Source: Alligator mississippiensis
Lineage: Eukaryota; Chordata; Crocodylia; Alligatoridae
Assembly: GCF_030867095.1 (NCBI RefSeq)
Contig: NC_081827.1
Span: forward strand, 214,515,310-214,579,309
DNA length: 64,000 nt
Reading direction: 5' to 3'
Both the position numbers and the translations under genes were made by a program. Shown one piece after another: positions 32,576-45,592 of the stretch. How positions within the stretch are numbered: position 1 is the stretch's first letter; each line of letters starts with the position of its first letter. Below the pieces are notes generated by a model. It saw nothing but the letters and a program-made list of their open reading frames with translations. It ran no database searches and had not been told where the DNA came from.

Positions 32576-35421
32576 CACAAGAAAATTATTCATTCTATTC
32601 TCATCACCTGATTTCAGTAGTATACAATAAGTAAAGGATGAAGCTACATGCTGAATGCACAGAAACCAAAATAGTAAATAGCTTTTCATTAAGTAAATGT
32701 TATGCACTGAACAAAACTAAAAAACAGAATGTGATCATGTAGTTCATGTTTGGGTGGGGAAGGCACAAATTAAGGTTGCATAAGCAGTCAGACAGACTTA
32801 GCAAGCTCTCCTCTAAAGCTCAGTCAACACTTCTCAGACCAGCATCACACCAGACTCTGACACTAGTACTACATTTTCTACTGGTAAAAAAGGTATTGTG
32901 CCAACTTGGATACTCAAAAGAAATAAATATTTTCTCTCAAATTGTTAATGGTTTCTAAGATTCTTTCACTTGTGAGTCAAAATGTGGGCAAATAAGTGGG
33001 TGCAAAAAAACCTCAGTATTTTACTATCAGATTGCAGTATAAACAATTATCCTCCATGACAATCAGATCACCAATGATAAAGAAACATAATAATATAAGG
33101 AAGCAAAAGTAGCTGTGTGCATGTCACTCTACACATCCCTAATCGTACCTAATGTGGTATGTTTTTTGAGCCAAGCTACAAAAAAATGTGAATACTATTA
33201 CCAAAACCATTTAACTGAGTTTTTTGCTGAAGAAAGCCCTAACGGCCTGAAATGTCCTTATGACGTGCATTCAGTGAAGTCACATGGAAAATATTAAGCA
33301 GATTCAACAAATCAGAAGATATTATTTAAATGGACTAAAAAGACCTCTTACCAACTGCCATCTCACATTTACTTTAGCTATTAGTGGTCTATTTTTAGAA
33401 GCTTTTTAGCAGATTCAGGTCCTAAACTGTTTGCTACTTCTAGCTTCATTGAGCCATGTTGAAAGCCGTAAAGTTAAAAACCATGACCCTTAACTTCTCT
33501 ATATTGTTTCTGAGTAGAATTAGTGTTACATGATTTACAATGACTATATGTTATTCCAATTTTTGCCTTGCATTCTTGATTTGCATCACATGATACCAAA
33601 TATATTTTCACTAACATAATACTCTGTAAAAAATCAGGATAATTCAGTAATAAATATTTCCTAGCTTCTTAGATGCAGACAACATGGAAATTAACACACA
33701 AATTTGATTCAGCAAAATTATCTGTCCCAAAGCACCTCTGATTATTCAGTCTGTTTTATTTGATCCTGAGACCAACAGCTTGTAGCTTTAAAGGTGTCTG
33801 AGAGTTGGACCTGTCATATAAATGAGTGGCTGACTCATTTCCCCCTGTGTTGCTTGAAAATGTCTCCCTCCCATTTACTCAGTATACTTAGAGTACTTAT
33901 TATTCTGCTCCAAGGCTAGAGTATCTCTCCTTCATAAAGCAGACAGGCTCTCCAACTGAAAACACTGAATACATTTGGGTTAGGTATACACAAAACTATA
34001 ACAACCTCATCTCTGGTTCTTTTATTTTACTTCTAGGTCAGAAATGTTAGCTTTAAATTGCACTGCACACCAGGTGGCATTTTAGCAGCCATTTCAGTTC
34101 TAGTGCTGTAACTCTTAAACAGAACTGGCTAAATTAGGATCTGTGATTTGTTCAAATACTAGATCCACTTTGCAACAAGAATGTTGACAGGAGCTGAAAC
34201 TGCTCTAAACCAGCTAATAACCACCTTCCTGCAGCTACAGGCAAGCAATAAAGTAACCATTATTCTGCCCATGTTACAATTTGCCTCTAACTGAACCTAT
34301 GCCATCTTTAAACCATTAGAAGAGCCAACTCTGCCACACAGAGCATGGGAGAACCACTTCAGTAACCTTTTACATGCTTGTAACATGTATATGGTTGAGA
34401 ATGAGTGAATAGGCCATTTTACTCCACTGTCTTGAGCCAATACAGCTTCAGTATCTACCCGGGTTGAACTCTAGTATGAGACAAGCTGTGCAGGACATCC
34501 TTTGAGTTTTGGGTCTAAGATTGTGTGAAGTTGAAACGTATTTCCTGGAAACATCCCTGTGACCTACTCATTCTTTTTTAAAATGGAATATATAATCAGG
34601 GTACCCCGTTATTGTTATTCTCATTAAAAAAAGACAACAACTTCTGTTGATGGAGTATATGCACCTAATCACCCTTGTACTTTGGCACCTTAGAAGAAAT
34701 GAAAGCAGACAGTAAGTCCCACTGATAACTGCAATAGGAAACACAACTCAGGCATAAATAATTTCTGTTTTCCTGCAGGATTTTTGTACTATATTCATGA
34801 TTTTGCAGATTTATGAAAGAGTTGTCATGCTCATAGGAGCTACCTCATGGCTCTGAAGCATGAAACATGCAATCCACAAGATAGATACAGCAAAAACAAT
34901 GGTAGGTACAAATTTTGCCAGCCTCTACCTTGAATAAGTGGGCCTCTCTAAGGAGTAAGACAAGCCTAACCTCTATGGCCATTTAACATTTGGCCTCTAA
35001 TGAGACTGCCAAAGAGACTGCAATGACAACCACAGTATTTTTGTAACTGAAAACTATTTTGTATCTGCCAATTCATTTAGCATGCAATCAACAGATAGTA
35101 ACAAGGGACTGGACATTTTTTGGAGGAAAGCAGCATCAGTAGCTGTTGAGCATGGGAGTTAGGGGTACAGTCTCTGAACCAGAACTTCATAGACCTTAAA
35201 TTCTGGAGGCTGCACGTGAGAGTGGAACAGTGAAAAATTCCCTGGTTATCCAGTTCACATTCCCTTTTAGCATCCACATTCTGTGTGATCTGTGTGACAC
35301 AGGATAGTGAGCAAGATGGACTCTGACCCAGTAAATAGTAGTTCTCATGTTCTTATTAATGGACCTCAATCAGTGAATTGTCCTGCACTGAATTCAGACC
35401 ATCACAAAGGGACTCTATCTT
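32576..35421. other. Intergenic, no gene recognised
   Basis: 2.8 kb of AT-rich sequence. Near 35285-35361 a tail of the type gactctgacccagta ... ttctcatgttctta looks like an old LINE or SINE 3' end. Otherwise nothing supported. Confidence 0.45.
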
Positions 35422-35423
35422 TA

Positions 35424-35795
35424 GGGTGACCATATGTCCCAGTGTGGCCAGGACAGTCCTGGATTTTGGAAGCTGATTCTGGCTGGCCAGTGAAAACTAA
35501 AATGAGCATCCTGGGAGCAGGGCAGGGAAGCAGAGCAGCAGAAGCTGTGAAATAAGAAGCCCTTGCAGACAGCCAAATTGCCCTAAAATAGGTTAGCTTG
35601 ATTAGTGGAATGACTACTAAATAGGGGGGATGATTATTAATACCTGTGAAGTAACAAACAAGGGATCATTAACTCCCTTAACTGCCTGAATAGATAACAG
35701 AGCTGCACCACACCACCCCACCCTTGCCTCTGCTATACACTTGGAGGGAAGGAGGACCATTGTCCCCAATTTCACATTGTCCCATATAGTCACCC
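35424..35795. mobile_element. MITE (family E), TA-flanked, GGGTGAC ends
   Basis: Terminal inverted repeats GGGTGACCATAT and ATATAGTCACCC lie between TA dinucleotides at 35422-35423 and 35796-35797, as for Tc1/mariner-type insertion. A related copy in the other orientation is at 53104-53406. Confidence 0.75.
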
Positions 35796-36289
35796 TATTT
35801 ATAATCCATTTCAGATCAACTACTACAGCACACATCCTGATAGTTTACTACAAGATAACAAACTGTTGCTTAATCAGGAGTCCAATTGCCCTGGGACAAC
35901 CCTTATAAAGCATAAGTTTGGTCAACAAATGTATTATGGAGGTATTGAGAGGGTATGTTTTAACTCTTTGTAAAAGCATGCTACATTTGAAAAAAGAACA
36001 CTGGAATTGCTCAAGAGAGAGGAAGATGTTATATTTTCTCCTAGTTGGGAAATAAGGTTAATTTGCTTATTCTAAAACAAAATGGTCACTTGATAAACTG
36101 TTTACAAGGCATGGCTTTAAAAATTTATTAAAGTAGTAAGTTTAAATGTTGTCGGAATAACATTTTTAGATATACGGTTTTGCTGTTTTTACATAATCAA
36201 ATAAACCTTATTCTGTACAATGTAAACTTGCTTAAAAACAATTTTTTGTTCAAAGAGCTTTTAAGTTTATTTTCAAGTCAGACAAACAG

Positions 36290-36720
36290 ATAGATAGCCT
36301 ATATGCCTCTGTCAGCTGCCCATCTGCTCCCCAAACTGCTGCCAGGTGCAGTAGTCTGGGAGCTGACCTTGCAAGTGAAGAATGAGGTGAAAAAGACATT
36401 GAACACTTCAGCTGTTTCTGCATGCCCTGTCACTAAGATGCCTTCCCCAATTAGTAAGGGACTCACACTTTCCCTGGTCTTCCTTTTGTTGCTGACATAC
36501 TTGTAGAAATCCTTCTTGCTACCCTTCACCCCTTGCTAGCTGCAACCCTGCATGCCTGAGCAATACTCTTATACCCAGTTTGTCCAGATTTCCACTTCTT
36601 GTAAGCTTCCCTTTGTGTTTTAGTTCACTGAAGAATTCCTTGCTAAGCCAAACTGGTTTTCTGCCATACTTGCTAGTCTTTCTGTGCATAAGGATGGTTC
36701 ATTCCTGCACCCTAAGTAAA
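36290..36720 (-). mobile_element. Old CR1 ORF2 fragment
   Basis: The minus-strand frame around 36299-36529 reads KGSKKDFYKYVSNKRKTRES then VTGHAETAEVFNVFF, the linker between CR1 endonuclease and reverse transcriptase. Upstream pieces (aaccagtttggcttagc region) extend it. Diverged and broken, a different CR1 subfamily from the young copies. Confidence 0.75.
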
Positions 36721-37138
36721 GTTTCTTTAGAGTTTTTTTTGCTAATATATACTTAACTCCTGACAAATCTTAAAGGCTTTTGAAAAAAGAATGGCTTAGA
36801 AGCATGTTATTCATCGTGGAAGGTACAGAATTTATTGGCCAGACCCTGAAATGCCACAATATATCCTAACATGTCCCAAATATATATTATCCAGACACCA
36901 AATTGTTCTTCAGCTGAGACTGTCTGAGAACTGAGTGTAATATTTAAAAATGTTACTTCCCATGAATTTACCGGCCATTTTGCTAGTTCTGTTGCTACAT
37001 AAATCAGAGTGCTCTTGTTGCAAGAAAAGCCAACAGCATACTGGGTTGTATTAACAGAATTGCAAGTCAAGGGATTCTTTCACTCTATTTGACAGTGGTG
37101 AGACCTGGTTATGTCCAGTTTTGGGAGATGTGGATGGA

Positions 37139-38600
37139 AGAGGGGTGGGCAATTATTTGAGCTCATGGGCCACATAAGTTTTGCTGTGCTGTCACGGCCC
37201 GAGTCAGCATCCCCAACCTCCCTGCACAACAGCTCACCAAAACTCCCTGGATACATTCACACGAGCGTGGTTGTTTATTTCCCTGGGCACAACTAGCAGC
37301 AGGACACCTTCTGCTGCTGCTATTTGTCCCCAGGGAACGCCTGTGCCACGCACCCTCTGGCACATGGCTAGTTACCCTGGGTGGGGTAGGGGAGACTGGG
37401 GCCAGCACTGGGCTGGCCCCAGCAGCCTTACCTGGGTTCCTGGGGACCTCCTGGGGCTGCAGCAGTGGTGATCCTGCCACTTGGAGCCTGGCCAGCAGCT
37501 GGAGTGAGGCTCCAGCTGGCCAGGCTCCTGTTTTGGGTGGTGCACCTTGTCCCCACATGTGTCACCCTACTATTTTTTTGACCCCTGGATCTCCCAGGGC
37601 AAATGCCTCCCCCCCCGGCTATTTTGCAACACAGAGAACCTGAATGTGCAGTACTGCACAGTCATGCTTGTCTGGATGTGGCTCCTTAGTACAATGGGGC
37701 CATGAATGGGTGGAGAGAAGTGTTTGGGAATAGGGCGGGCAGGTGAGGCTGGGGTCACGGGGTAACAGCATGGGGTCAAGGCAGACACAATCCACTCCCT
37801 GCATGTCCCTGCCTGCAGAAATGGTGCCCATCAGAGGGTCGTGTGGGCAGATCACAGCTCTGCCCCACAATCCCAAGGTTTCCATGGGGACTGGCTGGGA
37901 GCCACGCGGGTAGGGCATGCAGCTTGACAGATAAGATAGGGCCAAGGCCAGGCAGGAAGCTGCATCTGGAGCCAGGTTCTGAACCTTGGGGCGGCAACAG
38001 CACAGGGCTGAGGCTGGGACAGAACTATGATCCACTCCCTGCACACCCTGGCCCGCAGAAGTCATACCTGTCGCAAGGCCATGCAGGCAGATCACAGCTC
38101 TGCCCTGGGTCTAAGATCCTGGGGTCTCCCTGGTCCTGCCCATCCATCTTGCTTCTGGACGCTCCTTCCTGCCCATCTGTGGCCCCATCCCAGCCACTCA
38201 GCTGAGCACCCTGCCTTTGTGGGTCTTGCCCCCGTAGGTGAGTGCAGGGTGGAAGGGCCAGGGTGCCTGAGGAGTGGGGTTGGGTGTTGCAGTTGCAGCA
38301 GCTGGAAGGAGCCACTGCCACAAGGACTTCTGGTAAATGGTGTCCAGCCGCCATGCTGCCCCAGCCCTGCTGCATGCCCAAGGGTGGTGGGACCAGCTGC
38401 ATGCTCCACAGCTCAGGCTGTCCCCTGTGCCTGGGCCAGACAGGGCCAAGGGACCTGCCGTGGGCTGGACAAAATCCCTCAGTGGGCCAAATTGGGTGGG
38501 ACTGTTTAGTCAGCGCTTATCCTGCCTTGATCAGGGTTTCCTGATTGACTATATCATCTTGATTGACTAGATCACCTCCTGAGGTCCCTTCCAGCCCAGG
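37139..38600. repeat. GC-rich repeat region, hAT-like start and CR1 tail
   Basis: Starts gaggggtgggcaattatttg, close to the hAT end CAGGGGTGGGCAA. The GC-rich body has internal duplications (for example ggcagatcacagctctgcc at 37845 and 38089). 38555-38610 looks like a CR1 3' end (cctcctgaggtcccttccag). Long open frames here on both strands come from base composition. Confidence 0.45.
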
Positions 38601-40067
38601 AGCAGAGTGTGGGCTGTGTTCACACTCCACATTTGGCTGTGCAGCACATGTACAGTGAGCTCTGAGTTTACTGGCTTGTCACAGTAGTTTCTGCTGTAGC
38701 TGCTACTTTGGCAAGACTCCAGAACCCAAGAGGTGAAGGCCAGCACTGCCTGTCCTCCCCTTTTTACCTGCAGGAAAAATCAGCTGCGGGCAAGGGAATA
38801 CAGACGTGAACACAGGCAGCATTGTCCCCTTGGGTTCCTCTAGCAGATGTGCACAGGCTGGTACATGTCATACAGCTGATGTGGGGGTGGGGGGTGGCCA
38901 CACCTTCCCTGGATCCTGATGTTCCAGCCCTATTTTCTTACAAAAAAAGATACTAATTTAAAACATACTCCTTATATTCCTATTGGATAAACACATAACT
39001 GTATGCTGTATTAACTGTATGTTAATGTGTCTGTTGCTTACATTATAACAAACACTGGTGATCTGCAGAGGTGGATGGGGGGGGAGGAGGAAGGTGAAGT
39101 GGTGCAGTTGCACTCACTTTGGGTTCCTGGTCCACACACCCAAAGTTTAAAACTGGCCATGGCAGCAGCCTCTCTATTCAGGCAGCATTGAGGGAGTCAA
39201 TTGAATTCATGACTCGTCATAGTTTACCTGATTCCTTTTAAACACTTCGTTTGGCAAGTGTTAATGATGCTCTTTTCTTTTTAATGGCCTTGATATTCCA
39301 CTAATTAAGCTGTCTTTTCTTCTGCCATTCTCCTGTCTAATAGTGGCTCCTGGTAATGGAGCTCCTATTTCACAGCACTGAAGACTGTTTTTAACTCTAG
39401 CTAGAAGTTTTAACACAGGTGAATGTTAACTCAGGTGTGGAAAAAAGTTGCTGTGCAGCATTGTTTGGACTGTCAAGATGCTCAGGAAGCCTAGGTTTGC
39501 TTGATGAACCTGAAAAAGAGATACACATTTAATTCTAATAACTAGAAACTAATGAAACAACAAGTTTTGATTATTTTTTCCTAGCTTGGGTTTTTTTTTG
39601 TAATGTACGAAACAGCAAATTAATGCACATTCCAGTAAAATTGTATTTGTTGGTACTTTGATCTTAAACTAAGTAATATAGTTCTAGCATATTGGTAAAC
39701 TTAGTTTATTTTTAATTGGAGAAAAATATATATAGTGTTATATGTGATGATGACCTACACTATCTGCACCTCCCTTTTCAAAATCCTAGCTCCACCCATG
39801 ATCTGTATATTAAGTGCACTTAAGTGCCTAGAGGCATTTTAGCCTTACTATCTACTCTGTAAGGAATTGTACTTTGACATAATTGATGAAACTGACTGGA
39901 AGTCCTCAATTTCACAGCTCCTAAAGTGGTGCTAAACCAACTACGACCTGTTATTTTTATATCTGCTATCGGAGGTAAGAGGTACTCTGGGAAATAAGAT
40001 CTCTTATGTAGTATAAAAAGTTTAGTAAAGAATGTTCTTTTAGTTATGAACATTATTTACTTTAAGT
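38601..40067. other. Intergenic, no gene recognised
   Basis: Mixed sequence; a possible diverged DNA element with GGTGGA-type ends near 39068 and 39795. Nothing firm. Confidence 0.4.
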
Positions 40068-40385
40068 CAGGGGTTGTCAACTGGGAATACACGTCCCTCT
40101 GGGGGTACTTTGAAAGGTCCCAGGAGGTACGGGGAGGGCAGGCAGGGATGGAGTGCCACCACCCTGCACTGCTGCCTCACAGGAGCAAGCCTGGGACGGG
40201 GCAAGAGCAGGGCCACACAGATGCTGTACTGCTGCCGCTCGCCATATCCTTGTTCCACGTTTGGCCACTCAACACTCTCCTCCCCCTGCTCAGCGTCCAG
40301 CCGCTCCCCCCCCCCCCCGGGAGTACACTTACTAAAAAAGGGGGCCGCCGGGGGTACACTTATTTTAAAAGGTTGAAAACTCCTG
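40068..40385. mobile_element. hAT-type MITE with perfect 8-bp target duplication
   Basis: Left end CAGGGGTTGTCAACTGGG, right end AAAAGGTTGAAAACTCCTG. Flanks are identical 8-mers ctttaagt at 40060-40067 and 40386-40393. 318 bp, GC-rich, non-coding, so a fairly recent insertion. Confidence 0.92.
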
Positions 40386-41097
40386 CTTTAAGTTTAAAAA
40401 AAGTACATGCTCTAGGTAAGTGCAAAGCCTTTTGTCCTATTCACTTAAATGAAGTACACTGTAAATGAAAAAAAGAGAAATGGTTGCTTTAGTATAAGGA
40501 TTCTTATTGTATAGTATGTCTAAACTGTTTTAATATAAAATACATTTTAAATCGTCACACTGGGCATGCTATATGAGTTACACTCTCTAAAAAAAGAGCT
40601 TTACATTGTCTGGTCAGCTATTCTAAAATAGGTTTCAGGATGAATCAGATTTGAACTTCTGTTGTATTTATAGATTTTTCCTACTTAGGAGACAGTGATT
40701 TATCATAAAGTATCCTTTACAGAAAATGAGCGACTATAAAACAGTAGCTCAATAGAATAATTTTTCTTATGATTATTTACTGTGCAGACATAGTGTAAGG
40801 ATCAATAAACTTTAATTGAATTGCACTGTATGCAAAATCCAGATAAATAAGCTTATCCATTTATTTATAAACTTCCATTTGCCAGAATAGAAATGCTGAT
40901 GGAACATGAATGTTCAGAAGGGTCATTAACTTCCATGCTATTTTAGCTGTACTAGCTAATTGAGGGGTAAGAATCAAACTTGTCAAATCTCCTATTCCAA
41001 AAAAAATGCTGAACACTAATACAGAATGCAAAGGCAGAGCAGCAGAAAGGCAGAAAATATTCTGTTTACTTGTTCTAGGATAGGAGAGTGGGTGCAG

Positions 41098-41515
41098 AGT
41101 AGGCTAATTAGTTTGCAGTAAACGTGCACATACAGGGCTATTAGACTGGAATAAAGTAATAAACTCTGTAGCAAGATAGCACTTGTAAATACACTCCACA
41201 GGACCTCAGGTGTAGATGCTGATGGGGCTGGCTGAGGCACAAGAGTGCTTCAGTGTGGGAGTTGCCTGCCTGCTAGGCCTGCACTAGAGCCCCATTCATG
41301 CCCCAGCCAGCCCCTCCACAGCATATTGTGCTGGGTTGAAGCATCCCAGGCCAGCAGGCTGAGCCCCTGGATCCCTTGCCAGCTGAGGCTGCTCCTACTC
41401 AGAGCAACACACTGCAGCCCTGGGCACGTGTAAATGCTGCACCCAGAGCAACAAACTCCAGCACCATATGCACCTGAGTTTATTGCATCGCATTAAAATG
41501 CATGTGTAGACGCTC
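41098..41515. mobile_element. MITE-like element (family B), copy 1
   Basis: Shares with 63390-63870 gtgtagatgctgatggggctgg (in part), gagtgcttcagtg, the aataaactc and cagtaaac blocks, and an end rich in tttattgc and gcatgtgtaga. Non-coding. Confidence 0.6.
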
Positions 41516-42087
41516 CACAACCAGAGGCTGCTGTCCTGCTACAGGTTTCCGTTGCTTTATGCTGTAGATGCATTCCTGGAAAAAGGCGCACAACTCTAAT
41601 TTGCATAAAGGGAACCCACTTTCCAACGTAACAAATAGGGATACATTCCAAGACCTCCATTGTACTGACCCCCAGATCTATTTCTACCACTTCTTTTGGT
41701 ACTCACCAACAGCGGACAGTACACACAAGCACAGGGCATGATCATAATGGGGATGGCAACTACAGAAACGTGTCTCAGACAATGAGCAAGGAGCACAGAT
41801 CCACACAGGAGACTATATTGTGGCACGCATCACCCACAAAGCAGCTGACTGTGGGCTTCCACCACACCCATTGATCGCATAAGAGTGAATTTACCTTACA
41901 TATAGTGAATTTTTTGTATAAAAAGGGTCATCACATAAGAGTGAATTTGCACATACAGAACCTGCATAAAGCAAGGGAAACCTGCACTTTCCTTGCTTTA
42001 GAGGACTGCTTTCCTTGTTTCTGTCCCCAAAATACAGCTTGTTAATAAAGGGAGAGTGAAGCTTTCTCCTAGCCTTCGCTGCAGATG

Positions 42088-42770
42088 TAGTTTGTTGTTT
42101 GTTTTTTTAAGGAAAATGCTTCATGTCTCAAGTCAAATCAGCCAAATCAATTCCAAGTCTGTGAGTCATTCAAGAACTGCATGTGGCCCTACTACTGGCA
42201 AACCTCCCCCCCCCTGGGGGCTTCAGATGCTTCTAAGTCCTTTGGCAGGCATCCAAAGCGCAGGCCCAACCCTGGAGGCTTGGGAATCGGATGCCCCCGT
42301 GTTTCGCTTGCCCTCAGCCGTATGGCTGCCACGGCGAGCTAGGGAGAAGTCTGCCATTTCCATAAAGGCGGGGTGTAGCCAGATCTTCCCGCTGGAAGTG
42401 CAAGTGGGAGGCTGACTATGCATTACTCTGGTCAGGGTACTACTCCCTGCCAAGAAAGTGGCTTTCCCCTGCCAGTAGGAAAACCAGCTTGGTGGTCATG
42501 GTATTTATTTGTCCTGCCTGCAACTTTTTTTTTATTTAAGTTTTCCGTATTTCAAGCCCAATTAGTCAAAACAAATTCCAAATCAGAGACCGTCCAGACC
42601 CATAAGCGGCCCTACCACCGACAAACATCCTTCACCCCCATCTGGGGCTTCAGATGTTCTCAAAACCTTTGGCGGGCATCCTACCTGCAGGCCCAAGCCC
42701 AGAGGCTTGGGGCTTGGATGCCCCCGGGTTTTGCTTGCCTGCAGCCCAAGGCCCCAGAGGCAAGGCAGGG
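42088..42770 (+). repeat. Imperfect tandem duplication upstream of SPC25
   Basis: Segments 42088-42345 and 42515-42765 align with an offset of 427 bp. They share ggggcttcagatg, cctttggc.ggcatcc, caggccca, ggaggcttggg or gaggcttgggg and gatgcccccg. Divergence is moderate, so this is an old duplication or two repeat copies. Confidence 0.75.
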
Positions 42771-43060
42771 AGGATGCAAGGGCAAGGGGCTCAGCCTCTA
42801 GCCCGGGGATCAAATGCAGCCTTTGGAGTCAAGGCATCAGGCCGTGAGGCTCCCCAGAGGGCGGGTAATGTGGTGGGGAAACCAGCAACCACCCCCGCTA
42901 CAGCCAGGCCACCGGACCGCGAGGCGAGAGGGAGGGAGGAGCGCTCTCTCTAGCCAGGAGGGCGCATGCGCAGCTCGCCAGGTCCAGCCCCCCCATTCCA
43001 GGCCTACAACTCCCGTCATGCCTCTCTCCTCCTGCTCCGTTGGTTCGCGCCATAAATGGG

Positions 43061-43099
43061 CCAATCGCCTGTGCTGTTGTTGGTAGGGCCGCGCCCAAT
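43061..43099 (+). promoter_or_regulatory. Paired CCAAT (NF-Y) boxes
   Basis: Two CCAAT pentamers in the same direction, start-to-start 34 bp, the spacing favoured by NF-Y in mitotic gene promoters. Confidence 0.55.
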
Positions 43100-43119
43100 A
43101 AGAACGTGGCTGTTGTGGC

Positions 43120-43149
43120 GGCGGGAAGAGCGGCCGTTTGGAAGCGCCG
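43120..43149 (+). other. SPC25: Candidate SPC25 non-coding first exon (3' end)
   Basis: Sequence ending GCGCCG|gtgagt gives a strong donor at 43150. An exon starting a few tens of bases upstream and joined to 45435 would supply the 5' leader. The start is not determinable here. Confidence 0.45.
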
Positions 43150-45434
43150 GTGAGTGGTTTGCTGAGCAGCTGGTGGCGGCCGGTCCCTGAACTGCGGCGC
43201 GCGAGCGGCGGCTGCCCCGGACAGAGCCGCCGCGGAGCGGGGCAGCCGTCCCCGCAGGGAGAGCTGGAGCCGGCCCGTCCCCGGGACCCTCCGTGCGCTG
43301 GCTCGGGGGACGTCGCTCCCTGCCCCGCCCGTGCCCTGGGACGGGCGCAGGACCGGGCTCCGGGGCGCTGCCGCCGGTGCTGTGCCAGCCCGACGTGTCC
43401 TGCTTCGTCTGGAGTCTAACCAGGGTAGGGCCGGGGTCCAGCCCGGTCCAGGAACTGGGGACGTGCCTGTCCCGTTTCTCAGAGGTGCCATGAGCTTGGC
43501 GAGCACAGACAGTAGGGCACTAGAGCAGCAGGTACCAGGCCATGCAGTCTCCTCGTCCTTGAGGCTGCAGTCAGTAGATCAGGGTGGATAAAAATCAACG
43601 ATTTTTAAAGAAGAGCTTTAAAAAGCTGATTTAAAAAAAAAAAATTAAATCCGGCTTGTTTTGTTAAACTACTTTATTAAAAAAACTTATAAAGATAGTT
43701 TTAATTTAAAATAAGTTAACACTCAAAGATATCATCATGGAATAGGGATTATGGCTTCTAATTATATACTATCTGAGACGACATTTTAATGTAACCTTTT
43801 TAGAAGTTTTATATATGGGTCACAACAGGCCATGGACTATATTAGGGGCCCAATCTTATGGGGTTCCCAGAGGCTCCTCTGTAGATGAGTAAAGATTAAA
43901 GAAAACCATTCTACCCAATGGGACTCAGTGCTCAGTCTAGAAGTTCCCACTAAGCATCTCTGTGAAGCTTAGGTTCAGTTCCCACACTGGATTTGTCTCC
44001 AGAGATCATAGGCAAACAAAGTTCTTTGAGTAAATGTGATATCTTTTATTAGTCCAACTAAATAGTTGGAAGATTGTTCTTTGCAAGAGTTTGGGCACAA
44101 ATGCCCTTCAGGTATAGGGAGAAGTTGTTGTCTCCAGACATGACATCCTTGTTCGCAGTATATGGAGATGAGAGAGAACAGACCTAATTACCCATTCATC
44201 AGCCCTATTGTCTCTGCAAGTTTATGTATACACAATCAAGACTTGCACTTTCTATAGAAGTGCAAAGTTTCAAAAAATTAAATGGATAAAGGATATCAAA
44301 TAACAAGAATGCATTTTTTTGTAGAAAATGATTAACTCAAGGCTTCCTGACCAGTGATTTAAATCTATTTAACTTAATGTGTCTGTGTCAGGGTGGATTT
44401 GATTTGAAAAACAGAGCGACCCCTTTGTGAACAGCATTGTGACACCTCGAGCCATTCTGGACTCCACTGTTTCATGCAATTCAGTTTTTCTCAGAAAGCC
44501 AGCTTGAATTCCCTGTCCTTGAGTGTTCAGAACTGTTCTGCTGGGTTTGGGGTTTTTGTTGTTTTTTGTTTTTTGGGGGGGGGGGGAGGGGAGGTTTGCT
44601 GGTAAATAACCAGGGTTAAGCCACACAGCACATGTATTTTATTGCTAAAGCAGCATGCTTAGTCTGAACAGTAGTAAATATGTAGGACTTGATAGGCAAA
44701 ACAGTGCACTGGATATGTGAGGGCTCAAGTTAAGGGATGACCGCTAAAGCGTCCTCCCTTTTGCAAAGTGCAGCTCTGAGCACTTCACAGCTGAAAAGTG
44801 AATGTAAAAGTGGCTTTTTAGAGTCCTGTATTTCATGCCTTTATCTCATTACACATCAAATCTGTTCAACCTTTTTACAAGTAGAAAAGAAAAAAAAAAA
44901 CAAACCTTTTCCCCTCCCTTTTCACTCTTCCTACTGCCATAAATTTCCTAAAATCTGAAAGTGAAACAGGATTCTTTCTGGTTTGTACATTGTCTGCAGT
45001 TAAGGATCCTGAAATGTGAATTTGGGTTTCTCTTCTATCGATAATCTAAAGTAGTTTATTATAAAACTCTGTTTTTGATTTAGTGTGAAAAACATAAGTT
45101 AATTTGGGCCTTGATTCAGTAGAAATGTATGAGTACAGTGATTGGTTCCAGTGAAGACCTTTTTAGGACTATACACAGCACACAAAATCAAGTACCTGCA
45201 TGGGGTTTTGCCAGTAAAGCTTTAGGGTAGTGGTGCATGGTATAGTTCTCTATGATATTCAATACTGTGGCCTAACTTTTTGAAAAAAAACCTGATAGTA
45301 AAGGTTCCGAAATTTAAGGGTAGCAGCATTTAAAGCATTAGGCTGTATCAGGGATAAAAAAAACCCCCAAAACCTCTCTCAAGATTTTTCTGCTATGCCT
45401 TATATATTGTGTTATGTTTTTATGCCTACTGTAG
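43150..45434 (+). other. SPC25: SPC25 intron 1
   Basis: 2.3-kb intron. A repeat of the type seen in ABCB11 intron 1 (atcttttattagtccaact) occurs at 44035-44140, and a T/G-rich stretch with a G run lies at 44550-44600. No other features recognised. Confidence 0.6.
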
Positions 45435-45592
45435 CACTATGTCCCAGATAAAAACAGAAGATGAACTGATTCTTTTTGAAAGAGAAATAAAAGAGTTTTG
45501 GACCAAGTTCAAAAGCATCTGTGGTTGTGAACAGATCAATCAGACTCTTGTACTAAGAGATTCCTGCAAAGAGTCCATAAAAACACTTTCAG
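45435..45592 (+). CDS. SPC25: SPC25 first coding exon
   Basis: Acceptor actgtag just before 45435, ATG at 45439, donor TCAG|gtacaa. It encodes [14 protein letters not shown] to ESIKTLS. The five or so extra N-terminal residues relative to human explain part of the length difference. Confidence 0.93.

Larger units (their letters stand above)
42880..43560. promoter_or_regulatory. CpG island with SPC25 promoter
   Basis: The window's clearest dense CpG stretch outside the CR1 5' region. It holds CCAAT boxes at 43061-43065 and 43095-43099 (34 bp apart), an E2F-like GGCGGGAA at 43120-43127, another E2F-like ttcgcgcc at 43045-43052 and a splice donor at 43150. This fits a cell-cycle gene promoter and no TATA box is seen. 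It lies 2.3 kb upstream of the SPC25 start codon. Confidence 0.7.

Noticed and set aside
37139-38600. A host gene encoded by overlapping frames of 96-160 codons on both strands
   Set aside because: Frames overlap on both strands, lack domains and follow the GC-rich repeat composition.
42898-43506. 202-codon minus-strand frame in the CpG island
   Set aside because: Opposite to the SPC25 promoter, Arg/Ala/Pro-rich, explained by CpG composition. No splice partners or domain.
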